DNA of 12,783 nucleotides, from NCBI GenBank assembly GCA_038244055.1, contig JBBRTW010000185.1, positions 1 through 12,783 of the forward strand, in the 5' to 3' direction. The translations under genes were made by a program, and so were the position numbers. The stretch is from DASPKW01 sp038244055. Its GTDB lineage: Bacteria > Planctomycetota > Phycisphaerae > Tepidisphaerales > Tepidisphaeraceae. The stretch's first letter is position 1. Each line of letters opens with the position of its first letter. Under the pieces are notes generated by a model. It was not told the DNA's origin and made no database searches. It was given only the letters and a program-made list of their open reading frames with translations. This document shows positions 6,510 through 12,783 of this stretch, in pieces.

Positions 6510-6980
6510 CTAATCTTCCGCCGCCTTCATCACCAGCCTCCGAATCCGCGCCCGGTTGGATTTGAGAATCTCCCCCTGCTCGCGCCAGTAAATCTCGGGC
6601 AAAGCATTCAGATCGAACCAGTCCACCTCCCAATCGCGGCGGTCGGTCGGCCGGCCGCGGATTTGAGTGGTGAGAAAGAGGAAATAGTGGGTTTTCTGCC
6701 AAGTGGTCAACCGCCCCGATAAACGCTCGCCGATGCCGAGCTCGCAGAGACAGTCGAGTTTGCTAAAGCCCGCCTCCTCGGCGATTTCGCGCATGGCGGC
6801 TTCTTCCAGTGTCTCTCCTTTCTCGACCCCGCCCTTGGGGAGTACATACGCATGATCGCCGCGATCGCGAATCAGCGCCACCCATACCTTGCCGCGATCA
6901 TCGATGCGCGCGACGACGCCCCCCGCGCCGGTGCGCAGGCGGATGTTGGCGGGGCGATGGTAGAAAAGATCGGGGGCCAT
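6510..6980 (-). CDS. Nudix hydrolase
   Basis: The 156-residue product is a single-domain Nudix hydrolase, which cleaves nucleoside diphosphates linked to another group. The Nudix box is complete at residues 50-72 (GGVEKGE, then REIAEEAGF with R64, E65, E68 and E69), matching GX5EX7REUXEEXGU. The strand TGAGGVVAR (17-25) and the LPKGG entry to the box resemble the diadenosine-polyphosphate and diphosphoinositol-phosphate hydrolase branch more than MutT, but substrate cannot be assigned. A WxxxxGEILKS/RARIRRL C-terminal helix completes the domain. No Shine-Dalgarno is evident before ATG 6980; a TACGAA five bases upstream could be a -10 box of a near-leaderless transcript, which is weak evidence. 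The gene is divergent from the DUF1080 gene, and the four-copy palindromic repeat lies between them. Confidence 0.93.
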   Translation of the reverse strand: MAPDLFYHRPANIRLRTGAGGVVARIDDRGKVWVALIRDRGDHAYVLPKGGVEKGETLEEAAMREIAEEAGFSKLDCLCELGIGERLSGRLTTWQKTHYFLFLTTQIRGRPTDRRDWEVDWFDLNALPEIYWREQGEILKSNRARIRRLVMKAAED

Positions 6981-7017
6981 GCTGATTCGTATTTTGTGGC
7001 GCGACCAGCCGGCTGAT

Positions 7018-7196
7018 GGGTGCCATGCCCTGACGAGCCGAGGTTAAATGTCATTCGCCTCGACGCCCAATCGGCTCGTCTGGGCATGCCCGGATGGCGC
7101 TCGATTCGAGATCGCGTTTCGGCATGCCCAGAGACGAGCCGATAGCGCCCGCGTCGTTGATTAACCCTGTTAGCGGCTCGTCAGGGCATGGCACCC
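7018..7196. repeat. Four alternating copies of one palindromic unit in a divergent promoter region
   Basis: A unit of about 20 bases, CGGCTCGTCWGGGCATGSC, occurs four times in alternating orientation. Copy 1 is inverted at 7018-7040, copy 2 direct at 7072-7090, copy 3 inverted at 7121-7141 and copy 4 direct at 7174-7196. Starts are 49-54 bases apart. Copies 1 and 4 are perfect 23-base inverted repeats, with GGTTAA/TTAACC further in. Copies 2 and 3 pair except for a two-base insertion. The region can fold either as two hairpins (1-2, 3-4) or as one nested hairpin (1-4 around 2-3). No target-site duplication is visible at the ends. The unit resembles the GGTGCCATGCCC-type repeats common between planctomycete genes. 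It fills most of the 267-base gap between the divergent Nudix and DUF1080 genes. Confidence 0.85.
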
Positions 7197-7247
7197 GGGA
7201 GAAGGTTGGATTATGCTTCCCACAAGACCAACATCAAGGAGATGACC

Positions 7248-7958
7248 ATGAAGATTCAACTGATCGCGCTGCTGGCGGTTCTGAGCCTCACGATGGGGAT
7301 TCGCGCTGAGGACAAAAAACCGGCCGACCCCGCCAAGCCGGCCGTCGCCCCCGAGGATGAAAAATTCGTCCTCCCCAAGCCCGGCCCCGATGGCTGCACG
7401 GAAATCTTCAATGGCAAGGACCTGACCGGCTGGTACGGTGATGCCGAAATCTGGTCGGTCGACAAGGGCGAGATTGTCGGCAAGACTGAAAAAGGGATCA
7501 AGCAGAATACGTTTCTCAAGTCGAAGTTCGAGGTGGGGGATTTCCGGCTGGTGGTGCAGATGAAACTGGTGCCGGCCGGGGCTAATTCGGGCATTCAGTT
7601 CCGCTCCATCCCCTGGAAAGGGTACGAAATGAAGGGTTATCAGGCCGATGCCGGTCAGGGATGGTGGGGAAAGATTTACGAAGAATCCGGCCGGGGGTTA
7701 TTGGCGAAGGAAGGCGGGGAAAAGTTCCTCAAGAAGGAAGAGTGGAACACCTATGAGATCGTCGCTGTCGGCCACACGATCCTGATCGCCATCAACGGCA
7801 ACCAATGCGCCGAACTCGTGGACGCCGAAGGCGCTTTAACCGGAATCTTCGGCCTGCAAGTCCACTCCGGCGGGCCAACCGAAGTGCGCTTCAAGGACTT
7901 AAAGCTGGAGCTCAAGCCCAAACTGGAGCTGACAACGGTGAAGAAAGAGGCGAAATAG
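7248..7958 (+). CDS. Secreted DUF1080 / 3-keto-disaccharide hydrolase family protein
   Basis: The 236-residue product is a DUF1080 (PF06439) protein with a concanavalin-like beta-sandwich. Some members hydrolyse 3-keto-glycosides; many in Planctomycetota are untested. The N-terminus (MKIQLIALLAVLSLTMGIRA) is a Sec signal peptide, followed by a charged Lys/Pro/Ala linker. Family landmarks in order are EIFNGKDLTGW, GDFRLVVQMKL, GANSGIQFRS, GYEMKGYQADAG, EEWNTYEIVAVG and INGNQCAELVD, ending in VRFKDLKLEL and a short Lys/Glu tail. ATG 7248 is chosen because AAGGAG (7236-7241) sits 6 bases upstream. The frame is open back to 7188, but that part lies in the repeat and would bury the signal peptide. 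It stands alone on the + strand; the protease gene starts 231 bases later with its own likely promoter. Confidence 0.93.
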   Translation: MKIQLIALLAVLSLTMGIRAEDKKPADPAKPAVAPEDEKFVLPKPGPDGCTEIFNGKDLTGWYGDAEIWSVDKGEIVGKTEKGIKQNTFLKSKFEVGDFRLVVQMKLVPAGANSGIQFRSIPWKGYEMKGYQADAGQGWWGKIYEESGRGLLAKEGGEKFLKKEEWNTYEIVAVGHTILIAINGNQCAELVDAEGALTGIFGLQVHSGGPTEVRFKDLKLELKPKLELTTVKKEAK

Positions 7959-7967
7959 AGGTTGGAC

Positions 7968-8074
7968 AGCCGCGGAGCGGCGAAAAAAAGTAGCCCAGTG
8001 GCGTAAGCCCTGGGGATCTAACGCCACGTCCCATACCTGCCAAACTGTGTGCTTCAAGCCGCGGAGCGGCGAAA
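7968..8074 (+). repeat. Pair of direct repeats (AGCCGCGGAGCGGCGAAA) with internal hairpins
   Basis: The same 18 bases occur at 7968-7985 and 8057-8074, 89 bases apart, each a mini-hairpin GCCGC-GGA-GCGGC. After copy 1 come CCCAG/CTGGG (7993-8014) and a perfect 7-base inverted pair GTGGCGT/ACGCCAC (7998-8004, 8021-8027). After copy 2 a shortened version keeps CGTAAGCC. It looks like two copies of one intergenic repeat family, the second eroded. It starts 10 bases after the DUF1080 stop codon. Confidence 0.65.
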
Positions 8075-8135
8075 GATAACCACCCGCGCTCCCGTAAGCC
8101 TCTTCACATCCCGCACCTCTCAATGAAGATTTCAG

Positions 8136-8163
8136 TTGACGCCCCGCATATCCCCGTGACAAT
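8136..8163 (+). promoter_or_regulatory. Sigma-70-like promoter of the protease gene
   Basis: TTGACG (8136-8141) matches the -35 consensus at five of six bases. GACAAT (8158-8163), 16 bases further on, matches the -10 box at four of six. Transcription would start near 8170, giving a 20-base leader that contains the GGAGGG ribosome-binding site (8178-8183), 6 bases before ATG 8190. Confidence 0.5.
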
Positions 8164-8189
8164 TGAGGGTAGCTTGCGGAGGGCTGGGA

Positions 8190-11100
8190 ATGAGACGTGG
8201 GTGCCTGTTGGCGCTGGTTCTTTTGTTGGCGGGGATGGCGTGGGTGGGGGTGCGCGCCAGGCTCTCACAAACTCCGACCCAGTCCACCGATACCGCACTG
8301 AACGCCCCGGCTGCTCGACAAGCCGCCGCCGATCCCGCTTCGATTCATCAATTCCGCGCCTGGGTGGGCAAACGCATCGTCGCATCGCCGGACCGAACTC
8401 CGTATGTGATGCCGCAACCAACCTATCCCCGACCGCTGGTGATGCGGGTGGGGTTTGGGTCGGGAGCGCAAAAGGGTCAGGAGCCGGGGAGCGCGTCTCA
8501 ACTGGGTGGTGGCGCTCGGTGCCCGGCTCCCGACCCTGGTAAGATTCTGGCGGTGGATGATGTGATGGGTGGAATCGCACTGGCGCGCGAGCGCCGCGCG
8601 GCTCTCAAAGAATTGATCCAGCGCGATCCTGAAGCCGCGCTCCAATCCGCGCTCACCGATGCCGAGCGCGCGGCCCTTCCTAAAGAGATCGCCCCCTTCA
8701 TCGAGCAGGTTATCCACGCAACCGCCGATGTCTCCGTCATCGCCACGCTCGGCGGCGACGGGCCGCCCGTTCGGAGGATCACGCGAATCGCCGGCCGCAC
8801 TTACAACCTCCACGCACCGCCCGATTCCTTCGAGCGCTCGACGAAATCCGCAACCCTCGACGGAATCGCCATCGACAATGTCCTGGCCGTCCGCGCCCAG
8901 CCCTTCAAAGCCGGCCCCGCCCGCCGCGCGCCGAGCAACCCCGGCTGGAAACCGCAAGCCCCACCCGCCCGCGCGAAAGTGGTCCCGCCGAAGATCGTCG
9001 GAGTACCTCCCGCCATAGCCCCTCCCGCGCCCGCCGCTCCCGCCCCCGCGCCCATCCTCATCGCCGGCGATTCCGGCGGAACCTCACCGGCCGGCTCGGC
9101 GCCCGAAGGAGCTCTCCCCGGCGGAACCACCGGCGCTAAAACCCTCCTCGTCATCCGCACCAAGTTCACCGGCCAGGATGAATCGCTCCTCCCCACGCTG
9201 GCCGACTGCCAGACCATGGTCACCGGCGCCAGCGCGTTCTACATGGAGAACTCCTACGGGCAGACCTCCCTGTCGGGCACCATCAATTCCACGCTCGTCG
9301 TCCTGCCGCACGATGCCCAGTGGTACATCGACAACGACACCTCCGGCATCGCCCAGAATGTTCTCGATGATGCTCGCGCCCAGGCCCTGGCCCAACTCGC
9401 CCTCAACTACACCCAGTACGAGCTCGACGCGGTGGTTTACATCGGCGGACCGGGCAACTTTGGCGGCCAGGCGAACATCGGCGCGCGCGGCGCATGGATC
9501 AAGCAGGCTACCGCCGGCGTCGCTTCGCACGAACTCGGCCACAACCTCGGCAACTACCACGCCAACTACTGGCAGGCAAATCCCTCCGACAACCCCATCG
9601 GCCCGGGCGCTAACTCCGAATATCTCGACCTCTTCGACACGATGGGCTTCAATTCCGGCCCGGTACTGCATTTCAACGCCTTCGAAAAATGGGATCTCGG
9701 CTGGCTCGGCGGCGGATCGGTCAAGCAGGTCACCACCGCCGGCACCTACCGCCTCTACGCCCACGATGTCGGCATCAACCCGCCCGGCTACGGCGCGCTC
9801 ACCCTCGCCAAGGATTCCCAGCGCACCTACTGGCTCGAATTCCGCCAGAATCCCGGCTGGAGCAATCAGCCCTGGATCTGGAACGGCGTCGGCCTGCGCT
9901 GGGGGCGCTGGGCCCAGTCCAACGGCGGCTCCGACCTCATCGACACCACGCCCAACTCCCCCGATGGCACGGCCGACAGCCCCATCACCCTCGGCACCAC
10001 TTTCGGCGATCCGCAGACCGGTGTCTGGATCACCCCCATCGCCAAGAACGGCACCGCGCCCGTTGAATCGGTCGATGTCGTCATCAACTTTGGCAACCCG
10101 GCCAACAATCGCGCCCCCACGCTCAATCTCACACCCAGCGCCACGACGGTTTCCACTGGCGCGAGCGTCAACATCACCGCCGCCGCGAGCGACCCCGATG
10201 GCGATACGCTGGCCTATTGCTGGGACTTTGGCGATCGCACCTTCGGCCCGAATGCCGCCATCATCACCAAGTCCTGGTCGGCCGATGGCGACTACCGCGT
10301 CCGCTGCACCGTCAGCGACATGAAGGGCAAATCCACCAGCAAATCGGTCCTCATTCACGTCGGCGCACCCACCGGTTTCACCATCACCGGCCAGGCGCTC
10401 GATGCCGCGGCCAATCCCATCGCCGGCGTGCGCATCTACAATGGCGTGGCGTTCACCAACAGCAGATACCGCTACGCCCTGACCGATTCCGATGGCACTT
10501 ACGCCCTCACCAATGTCGCGGCCGGCTCTTACACCATGGCCGCCTCCGCCCCCGGTTACAGCCTGATTCCCAGCGGTTTTGCCAACCCCACCACCGTCGG
10601 CCCGGATCAATCCAATATCAATTTCGTCGCCACGCAGACCACCTACGCCATCCGCGGCACGGTCATCGATGGCGCGGGGGCCGCCATTCCCGGCGTCATC
10701 ATCTCCGATGGCTTCCGCTCCGACATCACCGGCCCCGGCGGCGTCTTCAACCTCTACGGCGTGCCCAACGGAAAATTCACGCTCACCGCCTCCAGGACCG
10801 GCCTCACTTTCGTCACCAATGGCTGGAGCAATCCCGTTAATGTGAATGGCGCGGATGTCATCAACCGCGACTTCGCCTATATCGCCTTCCCCTGGACCAT
10901 CTCCGGTCACATCAACGGCGCGCCCAACGGAACCCTCGTCACCATCAGCGCGGCCGGCGTCTCCACTTCCATTACCATCGACAACGCCACCGACAATGCC
11001 TACACCCTGGCCAATGTCACCCCCGGCACCTGGCATCTCCGCGCCACCGCCGCCGGCAAATCCTTCTCCCCCACCGGCTGGTCCTCGCCCCTGACGGTCA

Positions 11101-12783
11101 ACACCACGCTGACCAACAAGGATTTCACCGCCGACGCCGTCACCACCTACGCCATCACCGGCAAGGTCACCCACCTCGGCGCTGGGCTGTCGAATGTCAC
11201 CCTCTCCGCCGGCGCGGGCCATCCCTCCGCCCTCACCGATACCGGCGGCTACTACGCCATCGTCGGCCTGGCCAATGGCTCCTACACCATCACCCCCTCC
11301 TCGGCCGGCTACACTTTCACACCCACCAGCCAGTCCGTCGCGCTCAGCGGCGCGGATGCACCCAACCGCAACTTCTCCACCACCAACGTCGACCCGCCTC
11401 CGACCATCGTCATCGCCGCCTCGGCCAATCCCAATCCCGTGACCGCCCTGACCACCTCCCTCACCGTCCTGGCCGATGACAATAATGGCGAGGACCGCCT
11501 CTGGTATTCCTGGTCCGCCCTCGGCTCGCCGCCCGCGCCGGTGACCTTCAGCAATAATAGCGCCCACGCCGCCAAAAACTCCACCGCCACTTTCACCAAG
11601 GCCGGCTCATACACGCTCCGCGCCACCGTCTACGATGAGCGCGGCGGATCGGCCGCCTCGGATGTCATCGTCAATGTCCTCCAGACCGCCAGCACCGTCG
11701 TCGTCGCGCCCGACAGCCCGCAAATCCCGGCCGGCACGACCAAATCGTTCTCCGCCAGCCTCAACGATCAGTTCGGCAACCCCATGGCCTCCCAGCCTTC
11801 CTTTGCCTGGAGCGTGACCGGTGGAATCGGCGGTAACATCTCATCGGCCGGCCTGTTCACCTCCGATGGAACGATCGGCGCGTTCACCGTAAACGCCGCC
11901 TGCACTCCCCCCGCCGGCGGGACGATGGTCGGCAATACCACCATCACCGTATTCGGTGTGACCGCCACCATCGTCGCCACGGACCCGCAGGCCACCGAGC
12001 CCGCCCTCGCCGGCGCGCCCGTCCCCGGCGCGGGTGATGATGAGGACCTCGACCCCGCCGCGCCGGCCGCCGGCGCTCCCCTGCCCACCGGCCCGGTCGA
12101 TACCGCGACATTCACCATCACCCTTTCGCGAACCGTCGCGATCGATACGGTCGTGCATTACGCCATCAGCGGCACCGCCACCAACGGCGTCGATTACGAT
12201 TCGCTCCCCGGCTCGGTCCTCATCCCGGCCGGGCAAACCAGCGCCACCATCACCGTAAACCCCATCGCCGATGGTTTGGTCGAAGTCCCCGAAACCGTCA
12301 TCCTCACGATCATCGCCGCCGCGGGCTACTCCCCCGGCGCGCCCGCCTCGGCCACCGCCATTATTGGCGATGTCACGCCCGCCTCGCCGACTCTCTCCGC
12401 CACCGCACTCGATGGCCGAACCATTCTGATCGCCTGGACCGACCCGTTCAGCAATGAAGAGGGCTACATCATCGAGCGCCTCGCCCCTGGCGGCGCGTGG
12501 ACGCCACTACCCATCCAACCCGCCAACACCACCACCTTCACCGATACCGGCCTGACCCCCGATACGCTCTACACCTATTGCGTTCGCGCCCGAAATGTCA
12601 GCCAGGTCTCAGCCGACTCCAACCAGGCGGCCGCGACCACCTGGAAACCCGGCGATGTCGATGGCGATGGCCACGTCACCTTCAACGACTACCAGCTTTT
12701 CGAGCGCAACATGGGCCGACAAAACGCCACCTGGCAACAAGGCGACCTCAACGGCGACGGCGTGGTGAACAACGTGGATTTCA
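8190..12783 (+). CDS. Giant secreted M11-like metzincin protease with PKD, carboxypeptidase-regulatory-like, Calx-beta, FN3 and dockerin modules (3' end outside window)
   Basis: The frame stays open for 1531 codons to the window edge. Residues 1-24 are a Sec signal peptide. The unassigned propeptide (25-315) holds one cysteine (C111 in ARCPAPDP), a helical stretch (132-175) and a Pro/Ala linker (273-288). The catalytic domain (about 316-630) carries the zinc motif HELGHNLGNYH (H447, E448, H451, H457) and a Met-turn EYLDLFDTMG (M485), as in gametolysin-type M11 metzincins. Downstream come PKD (640-722, SDPDGDTLAYCWDFGD), four carboxypeptidase-regulatory-like modules (728-817, 820-900, 901-984, 988-1067), an Ig/PKD-like domain (1069-1164), a Big-like domain (1165-1255), an Asp/Pro/Ala linker, Calx-beta (about 1304-1395), FN3 (1400-1486) and a dockerin pair. 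GGAGGG lies 6 bases before ATG 8190. Codons are strongly C-ending. The protein probably cleaves extracellular proteins or glycoproteins. Confidence 0.93.
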   Translation, partial: MRRGCLLALVLLLAGMAWVGVRARLSQTPTQSTDTALNAPAARQAAADPASIHQFRAWVGKRIVASPDRTPYVMPQPTYPRPLVMRVGFGSGAQKGQEPGSASQLGGGARCPAPDPGKILAVDDVMGGIALARERRAALKELIQRDPEAALQSALTDAERAALPKEIAPFIEQVIHATADVSVIATLGGDGPPVRRITRIAGRTYNLHAPPDSFERSTKSATLDGIAIDNVLAVRAQPFKAGPARRAPSNPGWKPQAPPARAKVVPPKIVGVPPAIAPPAPAAPAPAPILIAGDSGGTSPAGSAPEGALPGGTTGAKTLLVIRTKFTGQDESLLPTLADCQTMVTGASAFYMENSYGQTSLSGTINSTLVVLPHDAQWYIDNDTSGIAQNVLDDARAQALAQLALNYTQYELDAVVYIGGPGNFGGQANIGARGAWIKQATAGVASHELGHNLGNYHANYWQANPSDNPIGPGANSEYLDLFDTMGFNSGPVLHFNAFEKWDLGWLGGGSVKQVTTAGTYRLYAHDVGINPPGYGALTLAKDSQRTYWLEFRQNPGWSNQPWIWNGVGLRWGRWAQSNGGSDLIDTTPNSPDGTADSPITLGTTFGDPQTGVWITPIAKNGTAPVESVDVVINFGNPANNRAPTLNLTPSATTVSTGASVNITAAASDPDGDTLAYCWDFGDRTFGPNAAIITKSWSADGDYRVRCTVSDMKGKSTSKSVLIHVGAPTGFTITGQALDAAANPIAGVRIYNGVAFTNSRYRYALTDSDGTYALTNVAAGSYTMAASAPGYSLIPSGFANPTTVGPDQSNINFVATQTTYAIRGTVIDGAGAAIPGVIISDGFRSDITGPGGVFNLYGVPNGKFTLTASRTGLTFVTNGWSNPVNVNGADVINRDFAYIAFPWTISGHINGAPNGTLVTISAAGVSTSITIDNATDNAYTLANVTPGTWHLRATAAGKSFSPTGWSSPLTVNTTLTNKDFTADAVTTYAITGKVTHLGAGLSNVTLSAGAGHPSALTDTGGYYAIVGLANGSYTITPSSAGYTFTPTSQSVALSGADAPNRNFSTTNVDPPPTIVIAASANPNPVTALTTSLTVLADDNNGEDRLWYSWSALGSPPAPVTFSNNSAHAAKNSTATFTKAGSYTLRATVYDERGGSAASDVIVNVLQTASTVVVAPDSPQIPAGTTKSFSASLNDQFGNPMASQPSFAWSVTGGIGGNISSAGLFTSDGTIGAFTVNAACTPPAGGTMVGNTTITVFGVTATIVATDPQATEPALAGAPVPGAGDDEDLDPAAPAAGAPLPTGPVDTATFTITLSRTVAIDTVVHYAISGTATNGVDYDSLPGSVLIPAGQTSATITVNPIADGLVEVPETVILTIIAAAGYSPGAPASATAIIGDVTPASPTLSATALDGRTILIAWTDPFSNEEGYIIERLAPGGAWTPLPIQPANTTTFTDTGLTPDTLYTYCVRARNVSQVSADSNQAAATTWKPGDVDGDGHVTFNDYQLFERNMGRQNATWQQGDLNGDGVVNNVDF
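12654..12783 (+). other. Dockerin type I-like calcium-binding repeat pair at the protease C-terminus
   Basis: Two EF-hand-like loops stand 30 residues apart. Loop 1 is DVDGDGHVTFND (D1489, D1491, D1493, D1500). Loop 2 is DLNGDGVVNNVD (D1519, N1521, D1523, D1530). A helix YQLFERNMG follows the first, as in type I dockerins; the second helix is cut by the window edge. In clostridia, dockerins bind scaffoldin cohesins. In Planctomycetota such modules are common at C-termini of exported proteins and their partners are mostly unknown. Confidence 0.85.

Noticed and set aside
7018..7196. CRISPR array
   Set aside because: Units alternate in orientation, number only four, and no cas gene is present.
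7018..7196. Classical MITE or insertion sequence
   Set aside because: Terminal inverted repeats exist, but no target-site duplication is visible and the internal copies are unlike known MITEs; kept only as a repeat.
8123..8542. A 139-codon + strand frame before and over the protease start
   Set aside because: Arg/Ser/Gly-rich with no domain, and it overlaps the promoter, signal peptide and propeptide of the protease in another frame.
9178..10323. Open frame of 381 codons on the + strand inside the protease gene
   Set aside because: Pro/Ser/Ala/Arg-rich out-of-frame translation of the protease coding sequence.
9084..11567. Open frame of 827 codons on the - strand opposite the protease gene
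   Set aside because: Its product is a low-complexity Gly/Ala/Asp/Val string, the expected mirror of C-ending codons. The + strand frame carries recognisable domains throughout.

Overview
The window looks like chromosomal DNA of a Planctomycetota bacterium, probably near the Phycisphaerae. This is inferred from gene content, not from a marker gene. The signs are a Tat-exported xylose-isomerase-like TIM-barrel protein, a secreted DUF1080 (3-keto-disaccharide hydrolase family) protein, a very large secreted multidomain protease ending in a dockerin-type repeat, GC-rich C-ending codons in most genes, and many intergenic palindromic or tandem repeats. No RNA gene, transposase, integrase or CRISPR array was seen.

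Left part (1-3913, + strand): the 3' end of a short-chain dehydrogenase/reductase, then lutB and lutC (LUD-domain iron-sulfur lactate-oxidation proteins) without lutA nearby. A 62-residue membrane protein and a membrane-anchored unknown protein follow. A heptamer inverted repeat separates the SDR from lutB, and a heptamer array plus a REP-like palindromic element separates lutB from lutC.

Middle part (4000-6980, - strand): reading leftwards, a Nudix hydrolase, an unknown 172-residue protein, a Tat-signal sugar isomerase/epimerase-like protein, and a lipoprotein with a degenerate von Willebrand A fold. A clean hairpin at 3930-3949 separates the two converging gene sets.

Right part (7018-12783, + strand): a divergent intergenic region holds four alternating copies of one palindromic unit. 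It is followed by the DUF1080 gene, a pair of direct repeats, and a long open gene running off the window. That gene (8190 onward, at least 1531 codons) encodes a gametolysin-like (M11-type) metzincin with the HExxHxxGxxH zinc site, a PKD domain, four carboxypeptidase-regulatory-like modules, further Ig-like folds, Calx-beta, FN3 and a dockerin repeat pair.

Functional links are loose. lutBC form a lactate-use pair. The isomerase-like and DUF1080 proteins both belong to exported carbohydrate families expanded in this phylum. The protease is a surface or secreted degradative enzyme. I see no clearly new defence or mobile system. The least explained material is the repeat architecture between genes and the possible cysteine switch in the protease propeptide.
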